From positions 6,324,001-6,388,000 of the forward strand of contig NC_052393.1 in NCBI RefSeq assembly GCF_009389715.1: a stretch of DNA of 64,000 nt, given 5' to 3'. Every line of letters begins with the position of its first letter. Within the stretch, counting starts at the first letter, position 1. The stretch is from Phoenix dactylifera. Taxonomy: Eukaryota > Streptophyta > Magnoliopsida > Arecales > Arecaceae. Positions 1 to 12,091 of this stretch are shown here, in pieces. The translations under genes were made by a program, and so were the position numbers. A model generated the notes under the pieces. It had not been told where the DNA came from. It made no database searches and saw nothing but the letters and a program-made list of their open reading frames with translations.

Positions 1-950
1 CGAGAACTGGCGGGCGGCGATCCGTCAACGGGCGGCGTCCTCCGCGAGGGGCCTGCAAAAAGCCGGTGGCCGGGGTTTCCGGCGCCGGCCCTCCGATGCC
101 TAAGTCAGAGAGGGCAAGCGTCTCCAAAAGTGAGAGGGGAGAAAAAATATCATACGGACTTCAGAGTCCAATCCCCCTTTTTATAGGGAGATATAGAATT
201 ACCTGTGACATGACGGGGCAAAATTACCGTATGATTGAGCATGTCGTCGGAATTAATGCACGATTGTATATATTAATGCCTTGCTGTGTGAGATTAGGTC
301 GGAGCTAGGAAGCTGTCATGACGGATCGGACGTAGCCGAGCTGAGTTGCCGTGAAGAGCTTGAGGTCCATAGATAACAGGAGTCGCGTGCATTAATTGTT
401 GAGTGAGCTGAGGGTCTGCAGAGACCATGTGCATTAATTGTTGAGTGAGCCGCAGAGGTCATGCGCATTAATTGTTAGCGGCGGTGGCAGGGTATAGCCA
501 CTGGTTAAGCTTCAGAAGGATGTGACCGTGGTGGGTGGGCGGCGAGGTCGGGCTTCCGAGGTTGGCGAACTCCGAGGTCGCGCGCCTGGTCGGGCATCAG
601 GCCGGGCATCCGAGGTAGGGTGTTTAGACCAAAGTTGCGCGTCAGGTCGGGCGCTTTCAATTCAGACGTGCTCAGGTCGGACGCCGGTAGCTGGTTTACG
701 GGCCTTGGGGCTGTTTATTTTCCCCCAACAGTCCACATTAACTGTGAGGCCCAAGCCGAAGGAGAGGCCGGAATCCTTGGCTGCACCTTCTCGAGCGTAA
801 TAGGGGCGAGATCCGCGGCGGCCATTTGAATGGCCGATGAACCCGCACAACCGCCGCTGAAATCGCGGCGGTAATTTGAAAATTTTCTCTCTAAAATCCC
901 CCATTGACCTGCATCTGAGATCCACCAAGCACTTCTCCTTCTCCACCCTA
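1..950. repeat. LTR-retrotransposon-derived sequence (probable LTR fragment)
   Basis: No credible protein is encoded here. The stretch has a GC-rich segment around 20-120, a TATA-like run near 177-186, and an imperfect tandem repeat at about 387-480 in which the phrase gcattaattgttgagtgagc recurs with small changes. From 520 to 680 there are repeated ggtcggg/gaggtcg phrases. The phrase near 92-108 (ccgatgcctaagtcag) resembles one at 21730-21745 in another repeat-like stretch of this window. The pattern resembles plant LTRs. Ends and family are not determined. Confidence 0.35.
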
Positions 951-3053
951 CTCTGTCTCTAACCCTTTCCCTCCTCCGCTGCTAGGGTTTGGAGCTCGCA
1001 TCAGTGCCGCCGGAGGGAGTAACCGCAGCTTCTCTTCGTAGCAAGGTAAACCCTAATCCTGTGTCCTTTCTACCTTATGATAATGAAATAAAAGAAAAGA
1101 AGAAGAGGAGAAAAAGGTGTACCTGTGATCGTCAGCATTGCCGGCTCTCGGCCACAGGTACCGTCCGGCTCCGGCCGTAGCCACCGCCAGCCGTCGGTGG
1201 GGGCTGCAGTCGGGTCGGAGCCCTTCCCCTTCTCCCTTCTGGTAGGACAAAGGGGGCGACTCTCGCCTCTTTCCCTGGGTGAACAGAAGAAGAAAGAAAG
1301 AAAGAAAGAAGAAAGAAAAAAAAAGGGGGAGGGGACTCACCGTGGGCGCCGGCTGCAGGCGCGGCCTGCGACTGCGGCGCCGGAGGCTGGGGGACGCCGG
1401 CCGCGGGCCGCAGGCGCGGCCTGCGACTGCGGCGCCGGAGGCCAGGGAACGCCGGCCGCAGGCCGCGAGTTCGGCCACGGCCGCAGCCGCGGACTGCGAC
1501 TGCGGCCACGACCGCAACCGCGGGTGCCACAGGCCCGGCCGTAGGCACCACGGGTGCCGCCAGTCGGCCAAGGGGGGCGTCGCCGGCTGCTGCTCGGTCC
1601 TCTCGAGCCCGATCTCCCCTTACGGGAGAAGAATGAGGGAAGGAGAGATTAGAAGAAGAAGAAGAAGAAGAAGAAGAAGAAGAAGAGGGGAAGCTTCGGG
1701 AGAAGAGAAGAAAAAAAGAAAAGAAAAGAAAAGAAGAGAAAAAAAAGGAAAAAAAAAGAAAGAAAAAAATATAATAAATAATAATAATAATAATAATAAA
1801 TATATAATTAAAATAAATAGAGAATTAAGGTAATAGATGTATTTAAATGAAATGAAATAACAATAAATAAATAAAGTAAAATAGAAAATGATAATCTGTC
1901 CTCTATGATGATGATAGGTACAGTGAAATTATTATCTGGTCTAGAGATTCGTGAGCGAATCAAGGTAAGTAACCCTAGCACTGATCTTATTGATTTAAAA
2001 TTACTGTTTGATTGTAAGAATAAAATAATGAAAAATATATTTGGTATGATGTATTTTCTTAAAAGTAGGATCAAGCATATGATTGCATGTGATTTATGAG
2101 TTTGACTAAAATGCATCCTTCATGAATAATTGAGTATGAATTATGGTTATGATAAATTGCATGAAAATAAGATTTGTGGCATAATCATAAATTTTATACA
2201 TTACGATGCCATTTGTCATTTTTCAACCTATGTATGAAAGCATGATTATGAAAAAGAAAGAATGATTTATGAACTCTCAGATAGCTATGCCCACCTCTAG
2301 AAATAGAGGTCAGTCGACCCCCTGGAGCTAGCATCCAACGAATATGGCCCTCTGCCAACGAGTTAAAGTTGGTAACGAATAAGAATAAGTTATAAAACTC
2401 GTCGACTACGAATATGAACCCTATCACGGGATTATAGTGACCATAGCAGCACATCCGTCTGAGAGTAAGATTTATAAAGTATGGATGAATGGCAACATTT
2501 TTATATGACTTGCATTGTCATGTTTATGAACTTGCATGGTTGGAGCATAATTTGCTTTATAACTTGTTTTGAATAATTTATCTATGAAATGCTTTATTTT
2601 CTGATAAGTTCTTCAAATGATGCATTGGCATGAGAAAAATTATGCTTGATCTAATAAGATAGTACATGGTTACTTACCGAGTAGCAAGCTCATACCCCTC
2701 CTGTTGTTTTCTTTTATTTATTTCAGATAATTAAGGCGATTAGGAGCGGAAAAGAGTGAATGAAAATTGGAGTTGAAGCATAGTTACAGGGACTCTTAGA
2801 AGTATCTATGTTAATAAGTTTGGGTTGTAATATTGCAAACTCAAGTATTTGATTTAGATGCTTGGTATTTGCTTCTTTATGATTAGTCAATAGATTTGAT
2901 CGGATTTGGTTTTATTTTATGAAATAAAATTGTTATTATGGGCTGCGTGTTATTGTGGGCAGCAACCTACAATAGCACGGCCATGTCATAAACCGGATTT
3001 GGGGCACATAATATAAATTAAAAAAAAAATCATGTCCGGATCCGGGGCGTGAC
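951..3053 (+). repeat. Probable long LTR of a Gypsy-type element, upstream of a primer-binding site
   Basis: This non-coding stretch begins with a leader-like region (gctagggtttggag near 980). It includes GC-rich direct repeats of about 60 bp at 1350-1470, a GAA microsatellite at about 1650-1690 and AT-rich DNA to 3040. It ends in ggggcgtgaca at 3053. A few bases later comes a sequence resembling the initiator-tRNA-Met primer-binding site (gtatcagagc), as expected just after a 5' LTR. The left end is not defined. The open frames at 1053-1571 and 1279-1833 are low-complexity and are not called as genes. Confidence 0.35.
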
Positions 3054-3646
3054 ATCTATTAGTATCAGAGCGGACCCCGCCCATAACCTATGTAGACTAG
3101 GGGACACTGCAGCACGGATCTATTGGAATTAACCACAGGCTGATCGTGGTGTTTGTGATTAGATTCGAATGGATTTGAACCCTTAGCCTGACGAGGATGT
3201 CAGGGCTTGAACGGGGGGAGTATGTGAGGACCTTTGCGGGCGTGTGTTTAGTCCCACATCGGTTGTTCGCTGGGTAGATCTTGGATACTTATACAGGATC
3301 AAGGAACCCAAATAATAACTTCTGACTAGCCATTTTGGGTGAGGTCCTGGATTGTTATAAATGGTATCAGAGCCGAGGACGGCTCTTGTCTGATGGTGGG
3401 AAGGGTATGAGGCCCAATAGTCCCACATCGGAAAGACTCGTTCCAAAGCCTGGGCATATGAGGCGGGTATCTCCAAATCCTGCAGACGCGTTTTGGGTGG
3501 AAAACAAAACTGGGGAGGGGTGAAGGATGCTTGCGTGAAGCCCCGGAACTGGACAATATCTGGCAGGGGAGCCCCGCGGTCCCCCCTCATGTGGCCCCCA
3601 CGTGGGCACTAGGTGCCTCACGCAGGCGGGGGCGTGACATTAACAG
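3054..3646 (+). mobile_element. Truncated LTR/TRIM-like element with two tRNA-iMet primer-binding sites
   Basis: A primer-binding-site-like sequence (gtatcagagc) lies at about 3062-3071 and a better one (tggtatcagagc) at 3362-3373. A purine-rich tract (aacggggggag) at about 3209-3219 is followed at 3221 by tgtgaggacc, a typical LTR start. The phrase tagtcccacatcgg occurs at about 3249 and 3418. The segment ends ggggcgtgaca at 3646, matching the end at 3053. No gag-pol coding is left. The layout suggests short LTR (TRIM-like) units or a deletion derivative, possibly nested. Exact LTR borders are inferred. Confidence 0.45.
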
Positions 3647-6600
3647 TACATACATGACTCCATTTATAATCTAATTGTCAATGCTGCACTGAAATGATAC
3701 GATATAAATTATGAGACTAGCAGATAGATACAAGATAGCTGTCATATTCTTTCTAATTTGCAAACTGGTATCGAAAATTTTAAATGGTGTCATGATACCA
3801 AAATATGGAGATAAAAGACGCATCAAGGAAACAAACCGATTAGACGCAATAGATATTCGTACTCTACGTAGTTGAGTTCAACTGGCTTCTCGATGAAAGT
3901 CGAGAGAGGAGTGAGCGCCAAGGGCCTCCGTCCGAGATAGAGAAGAAAGGGCGGCGGGATTTGGGATTTTTGGACTGCGCCCTAGTTTTTCACGTTTCTT
4001 GACGGGCCGATCGAAAGTAATCCGGGTTCAAAGGATGTGCAGCCCAATCCAAGATGAGCGGTACGCTGTGCAAGTTCTCGCTCAACTTTAAGCAAACCAG
4101 CCTTATAGTTTTCCTAAACCAAATTAGAGAGGGAGAAAAAAAAAACGTTTTTCCTAGATTGTTAGAGATTTAGCATGGGAGAGAGAGAGATTTGAGATTT
4201 TAGAAATTTTCTGTAGAGCACCCAAAAAATGAGGATACCATAAATCATATCTTAGGAGGAGTCCAATATATGTAATTCTATGTATTGTATGATCTGCAAC
4301 GTTCTGCGATGCTCAGTGCTATGCAGCTATAGATAGCCGAAATCAAAAGATAGTCCACAAGCGCATCTTGTATTATACACTGCATACTTTATTTGATGAT
4401 CATCCATCTTCTTCATATGAGAACGGGTATCCAAAATTGCATGGTATTCTATAGTGCGCAGGCCGCACCGCAGAGAATCCTGGTCGCTTAACCTCACCGG
4501 ACTAAATCCAAGCTATCTTCATGTTACAAGTTTTTGAAACGAACCAATGTTTTGAAATTATCTCGTTGTGGACAATGATAACGTGGGCTTCCCGCTACAA
4601 GGGTTCCAGCACCCTTGAGTTACAAAATGTATGATCGCAGGGAAAATGATAGCAGCCGCTTATAAATTTAGCATCGTAACTACTGTTTTTATGATAAACT
4701 ATTTTTTTAAAAATTCACAATTGTCAAAAGGTTTTCTTTCGAAAAGTTCTATCTCACCTGAATAAAGCATTTTTTAAGTAGTATATAATAATTTGGACAA
4801 AAACATTGTTATTTTTAGCTCTTTTTCCTTATTTTCAGCTTCACGATCACTATAATAGTATATTAGTTAAATATTAAATAATTTTATATTGCACAGGATT
4901 GAACGCATGGTGACTAATATAAACAGTATAATAGTCAATAATATATATAGTAAAAGTCTGCAATAACATGATAATGCTGTTATTATTGGAACCTTGCTTC
5001 CCACATCACTTTTCATCTCAGGCTTTTCTAGTAATGTATCATATTTTATTTGAAAATAGTAGTAAAAAAATATTAGATTGCATGCTGTACCCATGTCCAG
5101 CTGAAAAACTCTCTCTCCATGTATAGCGACCAAGGTTTAAAATGACAGCGTTGTAAGCCATTACAATGATTTCCACGCCCCTTGTTGTGTGTGTGTGTGT
5201 GTGTGTGTATTTAAATAATGGGATAAAAGATAACGGCTATCATAGGTTATAACGTATTATTTAGCATTATAACAGTCCATTATAATATGAATAATGACTG
5301 CTATTTTGACCTCTTCTTTGTCTAACAAAATACTATTTCTTTGGAAATTTCAATTTTTTGCATCAAATTTTCTTAGACAAGAGATTTTAGTGTCTAAAAT
5401 ATGATGTTTTATAAATCCAATGAACGTTGAATGATCCCACTCTTGTTTTGATCTTAATTGTTTAAATACAAGGTGGTGTAATGTGGCGAGTGACTATTGA
5501 ACCGGTCCACTAGGTCTGATCCATCTAATAGTTTTTGGTGCATGCATGAGACCCTTGTATAGTTAATAGCGTAACTGCAGCAAATTGTTTATTTGTGGAT
5601 GGTGTGCTCAATTTAAGCATCTTTTTGATCCCGTTTATGGTAGCAATGCAAATAGTTGTATATCTTGAACCTGATACGTGAATCTGTTTACGAGGAAACA
5701 CATTTCTTAAGGCAAAAGCAAGCATGAGTGGGAGGGGAATTGGCTGGAGATGAGCGCTGGTCGGTCACGAAAGCATATGCTGGAGAATATTATTGGATCA
5801 CCCGAGCAAGAAAATCTCTAGCTAGAATTAGCCATGAAAGTAGAGGAAGAGTGTTAGGATAATTCTTATCGGTTTGAGTGAAGTCTTGGCCATGCGCAAG
5901 GTCTCAATTGTCCCAGTCGGCTGGTTTCCCATATGATTACAGCACGCAAAGACCATTCTTTGGTTGGTGCAGGTGGTCACGGATCAAAGGGGGCTACTAC
6001 TCAACAGGAGAGTGGTTTCTTGCTTCTTATCTACCGTACAGGCGGTGAGGGATCGGGTCAGGTCAAGTTATTGATGAGTTAGGTGAGGACAGCAACATAT
6101 AAAAGAAACACCAATTAGATGCAATTTCAGGTCAAAATCTCGTGAAAAATACCCATAACCACCAGTCATTTCAATACATGTATCTGACCTAGCTTAATTC
6201 GATTTTATAAAACCAAGTCCCTAATAAAACTATGCTAATTTATCTAATCCAATATCTACCATTCTTACTAGTTGATTTTTAAAATAATTTAAGCAATTGG
6301 TATCAAGAACATAATGCTTGCTCAAAAAAATACTGTCCAACAGACTGACCCAACCACATCTAAACTATTTTGAACCAAATAGAAGTACATGACTCTAATG
6401 ACCTAAGTCATATCAAATTTTCGATCGGTACCGGACCCTAACCGGAAAACTCTAAACCAAACCCAATCTAAATAAGGCTGCATCTGGTTGGAATTTTGTA
6501 GGAGGGTTATTTTTTGCTGCCCCTCCTCAATGTAGTCCAAATTTCAAATATAACCAAGAGTACAAGGAGAAGCAACTTGCATGTGCATCTCCAAGATATC

Positions 6601-6900
6601 AGAATACCAAGTTCTATTTAAAGGCGATCTTCTGATCTCTACTATTCTGGGATTCTGCAAATCCAAACTTTCTAACATCCGTAAAACCTCCCCATGCTAC
6701 CACCTCGTAATTGCTCTCATTTTAGGATGAGAAGGTCTCAAGTTTGGATGTCTCTTAAAATATATGTTGCTAACTATTGCATTTATCCCAACTTTAGCAA
6801 GAATGGAGCCAACACATACCTCAAGTTAGAGAATTTGATATAGGCAAGAAAGATACCATCATGGTACTGGCGGGCAATCTTCTACACGACATCCCCGTCT
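3647..6900. other. Intergenic, no gene recognised
   Basis: AT-rich DNA with no convincing exon chain on either strand. It contains a short GT microsatellite at about 5185-5209. The few open frames (for example 4867-5133 and 5525-5725, both minus) are short, lack family resemblance and have no splice context. Confidence 0.5.
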
Positions 6901-7098
6901 TCCTCTCAAATTCGATCTGCAAACGTGTCTAATTTTTATGATCGTTGCAGGAACTTCCTTGCATTTGCATTGAAAGCGGATCCGAAAATCTTGCATTTCG
7001 AGCGCGCTCTATTGGGATTCCATCCTCCGTATCAAACCTGCGCGCTTTCCGCGCCAGAGCCTTGCCCCTTCTCCCTCTTTTTTATTCGTTCTGGGCGA

Positions 7099-7104
7099 CA
7101 CGTG
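7099..7104. promoter_or_regulatory. G-box / ABRE-like element upstream of the phospholipase gene
   Basis: The palindrome CACGTG lies inside acacgtgtc, about 440 bp upstream of the phospholipase start codon. G-box/ABRE cores are bound by plant bZIP and bHLH factors and are common in ABA-responsive promoters. Function here is inferred from sequence and position only. Confidence 0.35.
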
Positions 7105-7544
7105 TCAGCATCTCCTATCTATACCTCCAGCGTGGACGTTTTCTAATCTTCGTTGACATTTTTATAGGATTTTCATAGGTCATAAGACATTGGACGCAAC
7201 GCTTTCCGCGTCCTCAATTGGTCAGTGAGTTCCAACTGGCTTGAAGTCCGGATTCTTACGATCACTACGGTGACGAGACACCAACACCATACTTCCCACA
7301 TCCAATTGTTCCCCGTTCCCGACCAATGCTTACGCCGTCCCTGGTTTCTTGCCCATTTCGTCTTTCCCTTTGAAAGTTTATCCACGAATATTCCTCCCTC
7401 GTTTCCCAATCCACGAAACCTCCTCCTCCTCCTCTTCCCTCTCGCTCTCTAGCTTTAAAACTCCCAACCCACTCTCTTCTTCCCACCAATCTCCTCTTCC
7501 TAAGACAAAAGGAAAAGCGAAGGGGAAAAAGAGAGAGCCAAAGA

Positions 7545-10500
7545 ATGCCGGCCGAGAGCTTGGCCCAGGGGGGCCAGATCAAGACGGTGGTGGTGCTGGT
7601 CCAGGAGAACCGGTCGTTCGACCACATACTGGGCTGGATGAAGTCCCTCAACCCGGAGATCGACGGCGTTACCGGCCAAGAGTCCAACCCCCTCTCCACC
7701 ACCGATCCCAACTCCCCCGTCATCCACTTCGGCGACCGGTCCGAGTACGTCGTCCCGGACCCGGGCCACTCCATCCAGGCCATCTACGAGCAGGTCTACG
7801 GAATCCCCTTCTCCGCCGGCGAGACCCCCATCACGCCGCCGGGGGTGGCAGCGCCGCCCATGAACGGGTTCGTGCAGGAGGCGGAGAGGGAGAAGGAGGG
7901 GATGTCGGAGACGGTGATGAACGGGTACAAGCCGGGTGCGGTGCCAGTGTACGAGGAGCTGGTGCGGGAGTTCGCGGTGTGCAACCGCTGGTTCGCGTCG
8001 ATGCCGTCGTCGACGCAGCCGAACCGGCTGTTCGTGCACTCGGCGACGTCACACGGGCTGACGAGCAACGACACGAAGAAGCTGGTGGAGGGGCTGCCCC
8101 AGAAGACCATCTTCGACTCGCTCCACGAGGCCGGCTACTCCTTCGGCATCTACTACCAGTACCCGCCCTCCACTCTCTTCTACAGGTGCGTTCCCCCTCT
8201 CTATATCCCTCCCCTTCTTCTCTTTCTCCGAGTGCTTTAGATCTACAGTAGATGGGGCAGACCTGGCCTCTGGTCTGTGGCCGGGGCCCCCCAGGAGTCC
8301 TGCCATCATTTCAGTAATTTTTGGAATATCAAGAGGACGGTGAAACAGTTAGTGGAAAGGCTGCATTAGGAAACGGGAAACAGAAACAAATGAACTTGTT
8401 AAGAAGGTTGGAGATATACAAATATGTCCGGCTAGATATTAACACTATAAGGAAAAGGCACGACGCATCGCATAAATTGGCGAAATCCATGAGATCGGTT
8501 TGATCCATTAATCCAACTCTCTCATGTAAAGAGATTGCAAGATATATTTATTGGCAGTGGGACGTAGGTTGTCTTGTGGTATGAGCACCAACTAAAAATA
8601 AGTTCCTCTGTTCTGCATGGCGTGAAAAAGTGGTGTCTGAAAATTTTTTGATAATAAATCTGGGCCTCTGTTTTTTCTTACATAAATCAAAATTTCCACA
8701 TAAAATATTAAGATTTGTGCCTAAAATGTTCACTATAAGTTAGTCAAAATAAGGATTGATACAATGAAAGAAAAAGGATCGAATAACAACTCGTAGACTG
8801 ATTTAGTACTCATCATAAAAAATAAGAATAAGGAATAAAACAAAGATGACAGCATGGATGAAAATTCATCATCTCCCTCCAAGGATCTAAACCTCTCCAG
8901 GACCTGTTTATTAACTCACGATATCTATGGACTATTAGGGATAAGGTTAAACAAGTAGATGAGACATTATTTGACTCTTCTGAATTCATATTTTGATGAT
9001 CAGGTGGTGTCTTGACAGATCATATATTCAAATATGTGAGATGCAGGATAAGTTTCAATGAATCATCCATGTCGGATTTCGTATGATTAGGGCTGTATCG
9101 GCATGACGCATATACGACAGGCGTTTCCTATACGACAGGTGTTTCCCCTTGGCTGTACGCATAAGAACTCGTTACCTGTCCACGAGCTGGTTCTGGCACC
9201 TCGTGCGAGCCCTCCCAGATACTATTCGCTGACAGGCTAAAAGCTGTGCTCCTCAGTGGCATCGATGGAAGTTTGTCCATCGTAACACCAGCCGTCCGGA
9301 GCCTTGCTATTCTCTCGAATTGTCAGGAAACGAGAGGGGATCCGTCCCAATCTAAATGGTCGGAAGCGTACCGCCAAATGTGGGCAAGTGGGAATAGCAA
9401 ATGTCAATCCCTTCAAATTATACATGAAGGGTTCGGGTTGCATCTTTAGCAAAAGAATAGTCATCATTGAATCGCATTCTGCACAGATCTCAAAGTACTC
9501 CGAAGTCGTTCATTCGCCATCCGTGTGGATCTCAAATGGATCATTGCTCAGTTTTCTTTCACACGAAAGATACGTTCGCTGTTCATATATGAAACATTAT
9601 CGGTTAGCTTTCACATCATGCTTAATTATTTACCCAAAGCACATACATAGTAAAATAAGTTAAATGGAAAGCAGAATTTGTCAAAGAATATAGGATATAC
9701 TTGTCTATAGAAAAGGAATTGGGGTCAACGATCCCTAATGCATTCATAAAAAATCCATACACATTTAACGCATGCAAATGCAGTATACAGCTGAAAGTTA
9801 TATTGGAAACATATTTCATAGATTGCATCCATTTCCTTGTCGTGCTAACCATCAAACACACGAGCCATGGGATACACGTCACTTTTATAACAGTCTCCAA
9901 ACTGTTCTAATCCATCTTCCTTTGGAGAATCATAAACTTGTTTCATTCCATTAATAACCTATGTGACCATTACGTAAGTTTTTATAATCCTTGGAGAGTT
10001 TGTTCACAAGGGAGAAGGTTCGCTACCATGACTAACTCATACCACAGGTAACATGAATGGAAGGAATCGTTGCTCGGTGAGGTAGAATTGGTTGGTCAGA
10101 ATTAACTACTCAACCATGCATCAATACATTACTCAGCTCACTTGAAACCACCAAGTACTTTTATTCCTCACTAACTGGAATTTTGTTGGTGGCAGGAACC
10201 TGAGGCAATTAAAATACATTGGCAACTTCCATGGATTTGATCTGGACTTCAAGAGGCACTGCAAGGAAGGGAAGCTGCCCAACTATGTCGTCATCGAGCA
10301 ACGTTACTTCGACCTCAAAATCCTGCCTGGGAATGACGATCACCCCTCCCATGATGTCTCAGAGGGGCAGAAGTTGGTGAAGGAGGTCTACGAAGCATTA
10401 CGATCTAGTCCTCAGTGGAAAGAAATCTTGTTCATAGTAACCTATGATGAGCATGGGGGCTTCTACGACCACGTCCCAACCCCTGTAGGGGTTCCAAGCC

Positions 10501-11914
10501 CTGATGACATTGTGGGTCCTGAACCCTTCTACTTCAAGTTTGATCGCCTTGGTGTCCGTGTCCCAACCATATTTATTTCCCCATGGATCGAACCTGGAAC
10601 AGGTAAACAACAGCTGATTTCATCCTGAAATATAGACTGTGGCGTGCTGTTCTGGCCAACTCTTACTATCACACCCTAATAAGCTTAATAATTCAAGCTA
10701 AAAGAAAAACCATTACGTTTCACATCACACATACCATCATAGTAAACTAATAATGTATGGCACACCTTCCTGAAAAAGAAGGGGGAAGATATGGTGATGC
10801 CAAATAATTAGTTTTACATGACTTGAAGGTTGTGTGTGTGTCAGTGTGTGTGTGTGTGTGATTTGTAAGTAAATAAAAATGGCATGAGAAGTGCTAAAAT
10901 GGTAACAATTTGGTAAAATCTTCTTTTTTCACCTGTACGTACGAGACAATAAATTTTACATAGCTATATGTACCAATTCAGTATCTCCTTTTTATGCAGT
11001 CCTATTTTATGATTCCATGCCATTCAACTCTTCCAGTCAATAGAACTGTATTTTTTCTTCGAAAATGGGAAACAAAAGACTGCCGGCAGACAATTGAAAC
11101 CTAGCTTTACATTTAACCAGAACTCTACTACTAAGTTCTAGTTCTTATTGTGGTTGCAGTGGTTCATAGGCCATTAGGGCCATATCCTTCATCAGAGTTT
11201 GAGCATTCTTCCATTCCTGCAACTGTGAAGAAAATTTTCAATCTGAAGGAATTCTTGACCAAACGTGATGCATGGGCTGGCACATTTGAAAGTGTTCTCA
11301 CACGGACAACTCCAAGAACAGATTGCCCAGGTTAACAAATCACTACACTCTTTTTCTTTTCCTTGATCAAAGTATGTTGGGAAATTCTATCATACTTGCA
11401 TTTAATTTTATATACTCAAAATAGGTCATCAAGTAGCGATTTATACCCAAAAAAGAATTTTTTTTAGATTTTGGTTTATTCGAGGCGTTGCCGAGTTAGA
11501 TCGAGTTGTCACCGAGTCGAACCATATCGCAGCAAGCCTGTAACATGTTTTTTTTTTCTTGGGATCTCAGAAGTCTTGCCTGAACCTAAGAAGATGAGAA
11601 CAACTGAAGCTGCAGAGCATGCAAAGCTATCAGAGTTTCAGCAAGAGTTGGTGCAGCTGGGAGCCGCACTAAATGGTGATTGCACGAAAGAAATTTACCC
11701 CCACAAACTGGTCGAGGGAATGACGGTTGCAGAGGGTGCTCAGTATGTTCGTGATGCCTTCAAGACATTCTTAGAGGAATGCGAGAATTGCAGGAAGAAG
11801 GGGAAAGGAGATTCACATATTGTAGTCGTGGAGCCTGCAATGGAGCCAGTGGTACAGAAGAAGAAATCATTTGCTCAAAAGATGTTCGCTTGTTTGGTGT
11901 GCAACCAGTCCTAG
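7545..11914 (+). CDS. NPC: Non-specific phospholipase C (NPC3/4/5-type), 4 exons
   Basis: Phosphoesterase-family enzyme that cleaves phosphatidylcholine or phosphatidylethanolamine to diacylglycerol and a phospho-headgroup. Exons are 7545-8185, 10196-10602, 11160-11330 and 11571-11914. All junctions are GT-AG and join in phase to 520 residues, close to the usual NPC length. Family motifs are visible: [10 protein letters not shown] at residues 21-30, TQPNR at about 157-161 and [10 protein letters not shown] at 298-307. The protein starts directly in the catalytic core with no signal peptide, which fits the NPC3/4/5 group rather than the secreted NPC1/2/6 group. The start ATG sits in a purine-rich context (agaATGcc) and no upstream in-frame ATG fits. 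The tail ends in a Cys-containing motif (FACLVCNQS), reminiscent of the C-terminal S-acylation site described for Arabidopsis NPC4. Exon 1 is much more GC-rich than the later exons. Intron 1 carries a MITE. Which NPC paralogue this is remains unresolved. Confidence 0.93.
9429..9580 (-). mobile_element. MITE-like element (family member 1) in intron 1 of the phospholipase gene
   Basis: An approximately 150-bp segment has inverted ends: gggttgcatcttt on the left and ctttcacacgaaagatac on the right. Read on the minus strand, its interior (gatccatttgagatccaca, then gacttcggagtactttgaga) resembles the copy at 28668-28864. No coding capacity. Borders are approximate and no target duplication was resolved. 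Confidence 0.55.
10835..10862. repeat. GT microsatellite in intron 2 of the phospholipase gene
   Basis: Two adjoining runs of alternating TG interrupted once by a cagtg step. Simple repeat with no other feature. Confidence 0.8.
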
Positions 11915-11967
11915 CCTGGTCATCTGTAGTTCAGTTCAAATTGATTAATCTATTTGGATGGTTTGTA

Positions 11968-12091
11968 AATAAAAAACGGTAAAATTGTTGATCGAATGGT
12001 CAATTGACTCACTAGTCACCATTGAATCATTGATAGCATGTCATGTTTATATGCAACAAGTTTTTTCGTTGTATAGCTTCATAACAATAAA
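11968..12091 (+). terminator. Candidate polyadenylation signals of the phospholipase gene
   Basis: Two AATAAA hexamers occur downstream of the stop codon, at 11968-11973 and 12086-12091. These are typical plant near-upstream element positions 55-175 bp after the stop. Which one is used cannot be told. Confidence 0.4.

Noticed and set aside
1053-1833. Long GC- and purine-rich open frames on both strands
   Set aside because: Composition is dominated by repeated GCC/GGC and GAA units, frames overlap on opposite strands, and no family motif or splice context is present.
7500-8039. 179-codon antisense open frame opposite phospholipase exon 1
   Set aside because: It arises from the GC-rich codons of the sense exon; the sense strand carries all family motifs and fits the splice chain.
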